Source of the DNA: Poa pratensis
Taxonomy: Eukaryota; Streptophyta; Magnoliopsida; Poales; Poaceae
Reading direction: 5' to 3'
Assembly: GCA_947311845.1 (NCBI GenBank)
Contig: CAMZMU010000063.1
Location: 54,808,837-54,872,836 of the forward strand
Length of the DNA: 64,000 bases
A program made the translations under genes and the position numbers. Shown here one piece after another: positions 21,660-32,613 of the stretch (position 1 is its first letter; every line of letters starts with the position of its first letter). The notes under the pieces are model-generated. The model had not been told where the DNA came from, did no database searches, and saw only the letters and a program-made list of their open reading frames with translations.

Positions 21660-24600
21660 TGAGTAGCTCACGGGCCTACCTGTCTGCGCCCGACGCCGCC
21701 TGCCTATTTTTGCACTTCCAATTTGTCGCTGAATCCTGAACCCGATATATTTGGAGCTAATTTAGTGCTAAAGATACATTCGATACTTTACTTTTATTTT
21801 TTTGATCTGTATATATACTTCATAATTCCCATTTATTTATTTTATTACTGTTTTCATGTTAATTTATGTTATTTTGATTATTTCGTTTTGTACCTTTTAC
21901 TTTTCTCTAGCAATCCCTTGAACAATTATTCTGAGACCCGGAAAATATTTTATTTTTCTCGAGAGACGTCCACACTTGTTTGAGGTATGTGGGTTGTGAA
22001 ATACATAGGCAAAACATTCTTTTCTATTGCAACACAAAAAAAAATTTGGTAGACATGAAAATTTTACCATGAGATGACGCAAGCGTTAAACATTGGTGGT
22101 CAAAATTAGCTTGGAAGAAGGGAAAAGAGAGAGAAAAATAAATGTTTAACGCTTTTGACACCATGCCACCCACTTAAATAAGATCATCGCCAAGATCAAA
22201 GATGAGGCAAGAATTTGGAGCATCGTCGTGGTGAAATTTTTGAGAAATGTAACACATGGGAGTAGATTTTGTTAAAATCCTAGGAAGTTTCCTAGACATT
22301 TGTCCCCAAACCTCAAAAAAAATATTCTAATTAACGAAAAATACAAGTCTTTTGCCTCCTTCGAAAAATATCACAAGGTATCTTTATATACTGCACAAAC
22401 ATTATTTCATGATTTCTATTATAAAAAATTTCAATATCAGCGTAAAAACTAGATGTACCAAATAAATATTGAAAATAAAAGAGGCGATCCGGCACCGAAT
22501 CCAGGATTGGATCGTGGTATGGATATAACTACATCTTTAAGAGACGTTCTTGGTGAACTTTATAAAACTTTTTATGTAAAACCTAATAAAAGTATGGCCC
22601 GTATAGTGATTGGAAAACCATGTGAACCTCTGGAAGTGATATGTGTTGCTCTCCTCTCGAGATGGTGGAAGCATAGGCAGCCTTGGAGAAGAGGTGTCCT
22701 TTTTTTCTTGCAAAAAATAAAAATCAATGTCTTAAACAGAGCATACAAAAATAACAATAGTTTTCTTTGCCCACCTCAAAATAACATTAGTTTCCCTTGT
22801 ATTGTCTATATTCTGAAAACATTGTGAACCGACGAGCTGGTAGGAGGATAATGTGTGAGATCATACTTTTAAGATAATGTTTAATCCTAAAATTTAAATC
22901 ATTAAAATTAGCAAACATATCAACGGAAGGCAAAATATAAAAATTTAAAATCGCCAATAAATACAATAACCATTATAAAAGAACAAAACAAAAAAGAAGT
23001 GAATTGAATGGACGGTGCCAAAGCACCCGCAAGGGACCGTAGATTATATTCATCGCTCTTAGTGATTTCTATGGACGCTTCGCGTACCCCTCTCGCAATA
23101 ACGAGTCTGCCCACTTTTTCCTTCTTTGTGCTTCTTTTTCTGCTTCACGAGACTCTTCTCCACTCGGCTGAGTTCTCTTTATTCCATTCCCATCTCCCCA
23201 CTTCTGTTCCACCTGTCGAATTGGTCATCCTCTTTGCCGCCAAGGCACCAACAATAGCGCCGGAGGTTAGTTCTTCTACGTGTATCCCTTCTCCATCCAT
23301 TACCTAATATATTGTTTGTTACAATTTCCTGTACCCGATTTTTGTTCAAAGTTTAACGGTCGGGTTTTCGACTTGGGCACCGCTGCTAGCAAATTGAGTG
23401 TGGATATGGTTTTGGTTTAGCAACTTTCACTTTTTCGGTGTAGATTAGTTCATATAGCAAAATAATTCATGCTAGTTGATGAATATTTTTTTGTTTTTCC
23501 GGTTGCATAAAGAATGGTTCGTGCGGTTTTAGATATAATTAGCTGCAATGTGTGCATTTGGGTCTTCATATGAGTTTTGTGTATGTGCTCATCATTATTC
23601 CTATTGGCCGTGAATAGTGGGGAAAGATTTATGAGGAGTTTCATCTTTTTCATCCTCCACTTGTCTTCCCAATAACTAAACACTTTGTGGACTTAAGTAT
23701 CTATATCTCTATGATATATTTGTCTCAAGTGCAGCATCTTAATGTTCTTTGATTTTTGAACTTTGTAACGATGCTGAACAGGGATACGAATGTAAATTCT
23801 GATTCTTGTGGCTCAAAAAAATCACCAAATAAAATGTCACACCTGAAAATATATTACTATTGTCGGGGTTATTTTGGTCATGTTCTCCAAAATATATCAT
23901 TTTGTTCGCGCAGCTCATGAAATAAGTTACCTATCAACTAAATAATGTCATAACCTGGAAATGTGTTTGTTTTGTGTGGGGTTATTTTTTCCCTTCTTGC
24001 TTGAATTAATGTTTTTGTTCATTGAAGCTCGAGATAATAGTACACTTGAATATATGTTTTTGTTCATGAAGCTAAATAAATATCTCACCTATCAACGAAA
24101 AAACGTCACGACTGCAAATGTGGTACATTCGCCTGGATTATTTTTGTCCAATTTCACCCCTGTATTAAGCTTGGCTTTAAATATTTGTGGTAAGGAGTTG
24201 ACATCCATCTTCTCGGTTAGATAAAGTCACATGTGGGAACATATAAATAGTTTTGAAACCGTTCACTTGAATATATCTTTTTGTTCAGGCGAGAAAAATC
24301 CAAAAAAAACACCACAATTCAGCGGGAAGTTTGTAAATCCACCGGTATTCAGTAATTTCTCAAAAGTCCACCTGAATTGAGCTGGTTTTCTGCACGTAGC
24401 ATTGATTGTTCGTTTTTAGCGCGTTAACGAGGTTTCTGACAAGCGGGACCGATTATCAGACTGACATGGCAAATGTGAGAATGGTTGAAGTATAGAAACG
24501 GTGGAAACGGTTGAAGGTTGAATGTCCCATGGCATTTTCGCCGAGCACTAAAACTGGTACATAATAATATGAAGACTTCAGAGAAACAGAAACAATAAAC

Positions 24601-24850
24601 AGTCAAAGTCAGAGGACACATGAAACCTGTAGAGAGAGACATGCCCGTAGAAATGAAGAAATTCCAGGATGGATTTGGGGAGAACATATCCTAGCGAATT
24701 GTGCATCCTAGCAAGTGTTCCTTGTGAGCTTCCATTCCTTTTATTCCATCCTCCGAGCAAGCTAGCAGTTGATAAATTATCCAACATCTGCATGACCCCT
24801 CACCTAGCATATGCATGTGTGTTCCATCTCTCTCTCCAGCAAGGAACTAA
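21660..24850. other. Intergenic DNA, mostly AT-rich, no confirmed gene
   Basis: No frame in this 3.2-kb stretch has a recognisable domain. Around 23010-23275 a pyrimidine-rich segment ends in GGAG followed by GTTAGT and looks like a 5' UTR exon with donor, but no downstream coding exon follows. It may be a gene relic. The side nearest 21660 should hold the RING gene promoter. Confidence 0.5.
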
Positions 24851-26521
24851 GATGTGTTTGGTTTGGTGGCTATCCCCTGAGTGGTTAGGGATAGCCACTT
24901 TTTTAGTGGTTGCCCTATGTTTGGTTTAGTCTCCAGATGGATAGGGATAACCACAATCTAGGGAATATGCTCCGAAACGCTGGTTGAGCTCGTCCGCTCA
25001 AAAGTGCCGGATGAGCACAACCACTTTTGGCTCGCGCTATAATCACTCGCGGCAGTGTGTTTCCCTCGCCAGATGAACACGCTCACCTATCTATTCCCCA
25101 GCTCTGTTCTTTTTTGAACTGAACCGGCAGGAGCTCTGCCATTGCATTATTAGAAGAAAGAATTGATCCAGTTTAGAAGGGGAAACCGGACCCAAACCCA
25201 TACAATGCATGGTTAATTACGGGAGCCGGTAAAAAACCACGCAACACACTATAAAAGAAGTTAAGGCACATCATCGGAGCCGGAAACAAGACTCCCTAGG
25301 CCCAATTCCATCGGGGACACCTTGTAATCGGCAACACCAAGCAACACCACCCGGAGATCACTCACCCGACAAAGGGAGAGCTTGCGCCTAGCCATATGAG
25401 TGCATCCACTAAGCATTAACTTGTACCATCTCACGAATTGCCTGGAGCGCCGTCGGCGAAGCTGGCTGCTTGCACAAACGAAGATAAGGCTTCATCTTGT
25501 CTTGCACATCTTCCTCGGAGCCTTTCTTCAAAACCTGTCCCTTCGGAAGTTCTCCAAAAGACTCTGCCAATCTGAACTCGGCGCGGTTTGCAACTGGAAT
25601 GGCACACTGTTTGTTCTTCTTGTCCAACCGGATGCTTCGTCGCTCGGCCAAAGAAGGAACATCCATCCGAAGCTGCTTGGCCTTGGGCATGTCAGTAATC
25701 TCACGACAGAGCTCCATCATCGAAGAAGGCAAGGTCTTCTCCTGTGGCTCAATCGCTTCATACTGAGCCATCACCTTCGCGATCTTCTCCTCCGGGCTAA
25801 GGGTATCAGAACTCTCCAACTCCTCCAATGCTAAAGACATCTCCGCTCCAAGATCCTTCATCGAGGGCCCCTGCATAACAGGGGATACGAGCTCCAAAGC
25901 AACAAAAGGCATGAAGGTGGAATCCAGGGCAAGCGCCGACGGCAAATCGGGCTTGGGTAGGAGAACGGCGAGATGGGCCGGCGGCGCGAAACGGCGCCGG
26001 ACAGGCTGGTCGTCGCTCCTATCTCGCGACCCGTTCCTGCCCCTTTCTGTCCTGTCTCGAACCCCCTCAAGCTCTTGCTCTTCGCTGATTCTATGGCGGC
26101 TGATGAACACACGCGTGCTGGGCGCTGGCCTGAGGTGCCCTTGCGGCAGCGACTAGCACGCACACGACAGAGCTAGCTAGGAAATTAGTGCTGCAGGAGC
26201 TAGAATCGATTTTGCAAGCCAGCTACATAGGAAATAAAGTGCCGTATGTACTGATCTCCATTGTTTTTTGTTTACACAGTTGCAGCCGGCGCCTGACATA
26301 TTATTTTCTTGAGTCAGAGGAGTATGTATTTTGTTTAATCAAAGCTAAAATATAAACTGGGGTAATCTCACCACCTCGTGGCATAGTGGTCATCACAACA
26401 ATCTATCCATTTTTCATCATTCCAACCAAACACAAAATTGGTTACCATTAACCACATTTTATTTTTAAACCAAACAAGAAAACTCAACCCCCAAACCATA
26501 TCCTCTAAACCAAATACACCC
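24851..26521. mobile_element. Tourist/PIF-Harbinger-type element carrying a second insertion
   Basis: The left end GATGTGTTTGGTTTGG and the inverted right end GGGTGTATTTGGTTTA are terminal repeats of the Tourist class. TAA lies directly outside each end (24848-24850 and 26522-26524), the usual target duplication. The element's own sequence is about 0.6 kb, split by a roughly 1.05-kb insertion (25110-26165). Confidence 0.8.
25110..26165 (-). mobile_element. Non-LTR-type insertion with an ORF1-like frame
   Basis: On the minus strand an uninterrupted 233-codon frame runs 26110-25409. It contains acidic helix-rich text (LSPEEKIAKVMAQYEAIE) and a basic ERRSIRLDKKNK stretch, similar in style to the end of plant LINE ORF1 proteins. 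A 3' region of about 300 bp follows, with GGCAGAGCTCCTGCCGG and a terminal A run at 25115-25110, as in grass LINE tails. I could not find a target duplication. The 5' edge is approximate and no reverse transcriptase is present. It could be a 5'-truncated or non-autonomous LINE relative. Confidence 0.5.
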
Positions 26522-26524
26522 TAA

Positions 26525-27503
26525 GCGACGAGTGCGCCGACTATGACCTGAAGAGGAGGATGAAGAGTCACTGAGCATACCTCCGTTCCAAATCCTTGAA
26601 CAAGCGCTCAAGCTCCCTTTGATTCAACGGAACTTTATAGGATTTATGAAAGATTTTATCCTAGCCCAACCAACAATACTAAATGTGTGGAAATAAAATT
26701 ATTCACTCTGGGCCGGGCAACATGGTTTGGATAAACGAAGTAGTCATGATTATTACGATCATTTGATATTATTGAGACCATACATGGACCAACCAGCAAT
26801 GTAATCTTTAAGCTAGGTTCTATCCAATCAACTAATGCTTTGATTCTCGATCATGCAATGCAACGCCTGATTTATGAGGAGGTGGATAGAACAGGCACTA
26901 CAAACTGAAGGGAGTAGCAGGCGTGCCAAGTGCAGACCTTGTCAGGATCCAAACCTGAAGAATCAACAGTTAACTTTGAAGAATGGAAGACATAGCTCGT
27001 TTTGTTGAAGGGCCAAGTAATTTACGCGCCTCTAGCTGGGCGATCTCACTCGATCGGCGGCGATCATGCATCCGATGGCTACCGGCTTCCTAAACATCAC
27101 TGTTAACTTTTCGGCTTTTCGACAACAGCTTACAGCAGTTTAGCTTAACTGTTGTCATTTTCATTTACCTCCAGTTGTAAGCTTCATGGGTTGGGAGCAG
27201 CACTGGGCATTTCTCCTTATATTCGGTTAAATTATGGCCTCCCCTTGTACTGGTTCGGCCTCAACTTTTCTCTGTAATCGAATCTATCTCAGTAGGATCA
27301 CCCCCAAACTTACCCATTTTATCTGTGTTTGAATCCTGCAACTATGCTCTGAAATTCAATTGCGAAAACACAGAAACCTAAACCAATTCAGATTCAAATA
27401 TTACCAAAAAGGGCAACGTCCAGTGAGCACCGCATCGTGGAGGGAGCACCAGTCTTCGGGCCTCCCCTTGCCATGCCAACTTGATACATGGTTTAGTAAC
27501 GAT
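26525..27503. other. Intergenic DNA, nothing assignable
   Basis: No coding frame, element end or RNA gene is supported. Confidence 0.5.
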
Positions 27504-27515
27504 GTTGAGCAGTGC

Positions 27516-27672
27516 GTGGACCGAGGCATAGCCCGGTGGTAGGGAGCATGCTGATATGCCCCGCCCGCCCAAGTTCGAGCTTCCGTGCTCGCACTCGGTG
27601 TCGTACGCACAATCACTTCTATCAAAAATAGCGCTGCTGGGCTGTCTTCCCAGTACGGCCACTAAAAAAAAA
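27516..27672 (+). mobile_element. tRNA-derived SINE with poly-A tail
   Basis: The 12-bp repeat GTTGAGCAGTGC flanks it exactly (27504-27515 and 27673-27684). The body has a Pol III A box (TAGCCCGGTGGTAGGGAGC) and a B box (AAGTTCGAGCTTCC), a tRNA-unrelated middle and a terminal A run. The exact target duplication suggests a recent insertion. Confidence 0.92.
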
Positions 27673-28075
27673 GTTGAGCAGTGCAAGGTTCAACCAGACA
27701 TCCTTTTTTGTTGATAGGTTTTGAGGTAGCTTACCGCTCATGCCGAACGGTAGTTCAACGAGAAATCTTAAATATTCTAAGAATCACACTGATCAATACC
27801 AGTGTTACCTGTGCGGCTCCTAGCCTGCAGGCTGCTAGTAGTTTGGAACTAAAGGTGCCTAAACGCCCAAAAGCAAGAAATGATTTGAGAGCCGTCGTGT
27901 TGTTCTGAGACTAGAAATAGTAGGACATGATAGTTATTGGCAAAGCAATGGTCTGCAAGCTTAACATGACAAGTTGAGGGGATTATGTGGTAATTTTACA
28001 AGGAAGAGTAACTAGGAAAGTCAACCATCAATTATTATTATCGCTACAAGAAACCCATGACAACCATATATAAAC

Positions 28076-28624
28076 TCAGCGGAGGTAGAGAGTCACATTA
28101 TACTCGATGATATCTCCCTTGGACGGGTTCACGGAATTGAGACAATCAACGCATACCGTCCTGAGCAAGCCGTACCCTTGGGCCATTCGGAACGCACCAC
28201 GACCACCAATAACAGGGAGCTCCCTGCTTGGATTACTGAATTGGTTTCTTGAGAACATCACGAATGAGCTGCCTTTGAACGGACCATCTGTCATCTCACA
28301 ATCGATAGTTTCTAAGATCGTGTACCCATCTTTCCCCGTTTCGATGTACATGCCTTGTGCATTCCCAACCACCTTAGATGTACTCGCGGGCCCCTCGGTG
28401 AGCACGTCGTCGAACACGTAGACAGAGCTAAAGGGCACTAAGCCACGAGCATGGGCTGTGGCATTGGTATTTTGTGCAACGAGGACCGAGGATGGATCAT
28501 TCCCACTGTGGGTGTTGTGGAGGTAGAAGCGGATGTTCTCCACCTTCTCGCCTACACCAACCGGGGAAGCATTGCATTGGAGAGAACGAACGAGGATGGT
28601 GAGGAGCAAGAATGGAATTCTCAT
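28076..28624 (-). CDS. Dirigent protein
   Basis: This is a single-exon, complete 182-codon frame, the usual size of the family. Residues 1-20 form a signal peptide (MRIPFLLLTILVRSL), so the protein should be secreted to the apoplast. The dirigent barrel follows: FYLHNTHSG near residue 33, FSSVYVFDDVLTEGP near 65-80, GNAQGMYIE, FKGSSFVMFSRN, then ELPVIGGRGAFRMAQGYG and the closing DIIEYNVTLYL. Family members guide the coupling of monolignol-type radicals in lignan or lignin formation, or related stereoselective steps. The substrate here cannot be read from the sequence. A TATA box lies 71 bp upstream of the ATG, and a 20-kb CACTA element lies 222 bp upstream, so the distal promoter has been displaced. 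Confidence 0.93.
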   Translation of the reverse strand: MRIPFLLLTILVRSLQCNASPVGVGEKVENIRFYLHNTHSGNDPSSVLVAQNTNATAHARGLVPFSSVYVFDDVLTEGPASTSKVVGNAQGMYIETGKDGYTILETIDCEMTDGPFKGSSFVMFSRNQFSNPSRELPVIGGRGAFRMAQGYGLLRTVCVDCLNSVNPSKGDIIEYNVTLYLR

Positions 28625-28694
28625 CTTGTGTTCTTGACTTCTTGTGGCTTCCTATTTGCGAATTGTATGTGATCAGTGAGAAGTTCGGTATGTG

Positions 28695-28702
28695 TATTTA
28701 TA
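28695..28702 (-). promoter_or_regulatory. TATA box of the dirigent gene
   Basis: The minus strand reads CTATAAATAC, a strong plant TATA box, 71 bp before the start codon. That leaves a short 5' UTR of about 40 bases, normal for this family. Confidence 0.75.
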
Positions 28703-29413
28703 GCTGGGGAGGTGGATATCTTTTGGTATTCTACATATGGAAGTAATTAATGGTATAAATAGGATGATATATTTTGGTACTATATATATATAAATGGATC
28801 ATATTAACTTATTCCCAAACATAGGAGGTATTTAAGTGTGTTCATCACTACCGGAAAATCTGCGTTTCCCGTGACGACAGTTCTTTGCCGTGTGCCCCTG
28901 CGTCTCGGAACACGGCAAAGAGAATTGTGCCGTGCTGGAGAACCTCAGCTCACGGCAAAGAAGGCAACCACGGCAGAGTACAGCAAAGGCGCACGGCAAA
29001 GAAATCGGCACGGCAAACTGCACGAATAACACACGGCAAAAAACACATGCTCGGCAGAGAATTCTTTGCCGTGCGTTTTGCCTCGACCACACGGCAAATT
29101 GGTAGGACCAGCGACGACCAATATCGGCAACTTTCCCGCGCTTCAAATAAATATCGGCAATTTTGTCCCCATCGTGGCGGGCAATTTCCCGCGCTCTAAA
29201 TTAAGCCTTTGCCGTGTGCCTCTGTGTTAGCCGCACGGCAAATATTTTGTTTGCCGTATGCATCTGTGTTAGCCACACGGCACATATTTTGTTTGCCGTG
29301 TGCCTTGGTGTTAGCCACACGGCAAAGCAGAGAGGTTTAGGCTTTTCTCCCTCCTTATGTTAGGTTACATCGTATAAACATCTCAACCCAACTTTGGGCA
29401 AATATTAACACAT

Positions 29414-31090
29414 GATTCCATCCCCGGCACCCGACACGGGAGTTTTCACGCTCCGGACCCCCGTACGGCGAAACCCTACGCCCGCTGGAAAAAAGTCAAA
29501 CCTGTCGATCTACCCCTTTGACCGGCGCCGAGAGGGGTTAGACGCATGAACTTTTTTGCTTGGTTGTGTTAGTTTGGTACATAGGACCATGGGGAACCAA
29601 CATTTCATGTGGTCCGTCGCATGATTCCGTGCCCGGCACCCGACACGGGAGTTTTCACCTCTAAGTGTCGGAACTTACTACGGAGTAAGAGGGGTCGGTG
29701 AAGGGGGTCGCACCTCGGAGCCGTATCTTGGTTCCCACAACCTACCAACACACTCTTATACATATATTAGGACCCATGCAAGTTTTGGTGGGATTCCGAC
29801 GCTCCGGACCCCCGTACGGCGAAACCCTACGCCCGCTGGAAAAAAGTCAAACCTGTCGATCTACCCCTTTGACCGGCGCCGAGAGGGGGTAGACGCATGA
29901 ACTTTTTTGCTTGGTTGTGTTAGGTTGGTACATAGGACCATGGGGAACCAACATTTCATGTGGTCCGTTGCATGATTCCGTGCCCGGCACCCGACACGGG
30001 AGTTTTCACCTCTAATTAAGTGTCGGAACTTACTACGGAGTAAGAGGGGTCGGTGAAGGGGGTCGCACCTCGGAGCCATATCTTGGTTCCCAGAACCTAC
30101 CAACACACTCTTATACATATATTAGGGACCCATGCAAGTTTTGGTGGGATTCCGACGCTCCGGACCCCCGTACGGCGAAACCCTACGCCCGCTGGAAAAA
30201 AGTCAAACATGTCGATCTACCCCTTTGACCGGCGCCGAGAGGGGGTAGACGCATGAACTTTTTTGCTTGGTTGTGTTAGTTTGGTACGTAGTACCATGGG
30301 GAACCAACATTTCATGTGGTCCGTCGCATGATTCCGTGCCCGGCACCCGACACGGGAGTTTTCACCTCTAAGTGTCGGAACTTACTACGGAGTAAGAGGG
30401 GTCGGTGAAGGGGGTCGCACCTCGGAGCCGTATCTTGGTTCCCACAACCTACCAACACACTCTTATACATATATTAGGGACCCATGCAAGTTTTGGTGGG
30501 ATTCCGACGCTCCGGACCCCCGTACGGCGAAACCCTACGCCCGCTGGAAAAAAGTCAAACCTGTCGATCTACCCCTTTGACTGGCGCCGAGAGGGGGTAG
30601 ACGCATGAACTTTTTTGCTTGGTTGTGTTATGTTGGTACATAGGACCATGGGCAACCAACATTTCATGTGGTCCGTCGCATGATTCCGTGCCCGGCACCT
30701 GACACGGGCGTTTTCACCTCTAAGTGTCGGAACTTACTACGGAGTAAGAGGGGTCGGTGAAGGGGGTCGCACCTCGGAGCCGTATCTTGGTTCCCACAAC
30801 CTACCAACACACTCTTATACATATATTAGGGACCCATGCAAGTTTTGGTGGGATTCCGACGCTCCGGACCCCCGTACGGCGAAACCCTACGCCCACTGGA
30901 AAAAAGTCAAACCTGTCGATCTACCCCTTTGACCGGCGCCGAGAGGGGGTAGACGCATGAAATTTTTTGCTTGGTTGTGTTAGGTTGGTACATAGGACCA
31001 TGGGGAACCAACATTTCATGTGGTCCGTCGCATGATTCCGTGCCCGGCACCCGACACGAGAGTTTTCACCTCTAAGTGTCGGAACTACGA
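29414..31090. repeat. Tandem array of a 352-bp unit inside the CACTA element
   Basis: GAAGGGGGTCGCACCTCGG recurs at about 29699, 30055, 30406 and 30758, giving periods of 355, 352 and 352 bp. Units are nearly identical, including AAAAAAGTCAAAC and the GGCGCCGAGAGGGG motif. The first unit lacks about 190 bp, joining TTTTCAC directly to GCTCCGG. The last runs into a different sequence at about 31085 (GGAACTACGAAG). In-frame ORFs of 67 codons in each unit are by-products of the repetition. Confidence 0.93.
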
Positions 31091-31412
31091 AGAAGGGGCC
31101 GGCTACTACTCGCAGAACTTCATGTCTCGTGAAGAGCATCACTACCTTCCGGGTCTCAGGTAAGCAGTACCATTCAGTCCCTCCTCTGTGCAACTTCATG
31201 TCTCATCATGATCGTTGCGTATGAGCTTGGTATGTGGATGCTAGTTTTATTGTTTGATCTCTGGAGTAGTTTTCTTGTCTTAACATAACCAAAATTTATC
31301 ATAAAACAATATATAGATAAATAATGTATTAACTAATACTAATAAACAGTCCATAAAAATAGTAAACAAGAAAAAGAATTAAAAGAAAAAACCCAGAAAG
31401 AAAAAAAAAGCA

Positions 31413-31520
31413 CACGGCAAAGGGCCCTTTGCCGTGCCCCACGATTAAATGCACACGGCAAAGATTCTTTGCCGTGCGCCACGATTAAATGCACACGGCA
31501 AAGATTCTTGCACGGCAAAG
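31413..31520. repeat. Internal cluster of CACTA subterminal motifs
   Basis: Several CACACGGCAAAG and CTTTGCCGTG words, with a repeated CACGATTAAATGCACACGGC unit, lie 2.6 kb inside the element. They match the end-proximal motif that transposase binding proteins of this superfamily recognise. Confidence 0.75.
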
Positions 31521-31599
31521 GCACAGAATCTCATCCATATTCAGACATCGATCCACCACCACTCGCTCACTATTCACTGTCACACTCCACGCACCCGAC

Positions 31600-32075
31600 A
31601 CCCGCATCCACCGTGCGCCGCTGCCGGCCCGCCGTTGGCCCGCCGCCGCAGCCCCGACACCCCCACGCCTCCTACGCCCTCCACGCCGGCCTCCCCTGCC
31701 GCGCTCCTCCACCGCAGCAGCGCGGCCCCCACCCCGCGCCTCTCCCGCCGCGCCCGCTCCCGTGGCGGCGCTCCCCGGCCATCTTGCCGGCCTCCACGAC
31801 CTCCCCGGCCTCCTCCTCGTCCTCCCCGACCTCCTCCCCGACACCCACATCCACCGCCGCGGCCTCCTCCCATCCTGCCGCGCTCCCCTGCCTCCTCCCC
31901 GACCCCGGCCATCCCGCCCCGGCCGTCCGCCGCCACGCCCCGGCCACCCCGCCCCGGCCGTCCGCCGTCGAGGCCGCCCCGGCCACCCCGCCCCGAAGCT
32001 CGACGCGCTCCCCTGCCTCCTCCTCCCCGGCCTCCTCCCCTGCCGCGCTCCTCCTCACGAGGTACTCCTCCTCTG
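31600..32075. repeat. Proline-codon-like CCG/CCC low-complexity DNA
   Basis: GC-rich degenerate CCxCCx repeats open all three plus-strand frames (for example to 32093) and two on the minus strand. I do not regard any of these frames as a gene. The region may be the transcribed leader of the CACTA gene. Confidence 0.6.
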
Positions 32076-32087
32076 ATGTATTTTTTT

Positions 32088-32310
32088 AGTTAGTTAGTTA
32101 GGTTAGTTAGTTAGTTAGTTAGTTAGGTTAGTTAGCTAGGAGGTAGAAGTGTAAAGAAAAAATGGTGGAACTAGTAAAGTCGTAAACTCGTAAACTCGTA
32201 AACTCGTAAAGCCGTAAACTCGTAAAGTCGTAAAGTCGTAAACTCGTAAAGTCGTAATGTCGTAAACTCGTAAAGTCGTAAACTCGTAAACTCGTAACTC
32301 GTAAACTTGG
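32088..32310. repeat. Microsatellites: (TTAG)n and a 9-bp TCGTAAACT-type array
   Basis: TTAG repeats run from about 32088 to 32140. From about 32178 to 32308 a degenerate 9-bp unit, TCGTAAACT or TCGTAAAGT, repeats about 14 times. They lie in a probable intron of the CACTA gene. Confidence 0.9.
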
Positions 32311-32613
32311 TTTCTTATTTATACTCCGTCTCTTATTTAGGAGCTGATATTTATGTTGTATATCTGTTCTTATATATATGTTCTTTTTGTGGTTTTCAGA
32401 TGTCGTAGTTTACGGGGCTTCTTCTCCAGCTGAGGAGGGCCGCCTCGGTGCCCTTGTTCCGTCCCCGACCTTCTGCGGTGATCGACCACGCTTCTAGGGT
32501 ATACATTTTTCGCCTCTCTTGCTGCATAGGTTTATTTTGGTCTAGATCACCAAGTCAGTCGAGTCACGTAACCCGAGTCAGATCCCATCCGGAAGGGTTA
32601 CAAATTTATAAAT

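Noticed and set aside
22453..22827. 124-codon ORF as a gene
   Set aside because: No domain, AT-rich low-complexity tail, and no promoter or splice context.
29698..30960. Four near-identical 67-codon ORFs
   Set aside because: They are the same frame read in each 352-bp tandem unit, with no domain and no start context. They reflect repetition, not a gene family.
31449..32093. Long proline-rich ORFs on the plus strand and arginine/glycine-rich ORFs on the minus strand
   Set aside because: Degenerate CCx repeats keep all frames open. No conserved motif or initiation context is present.
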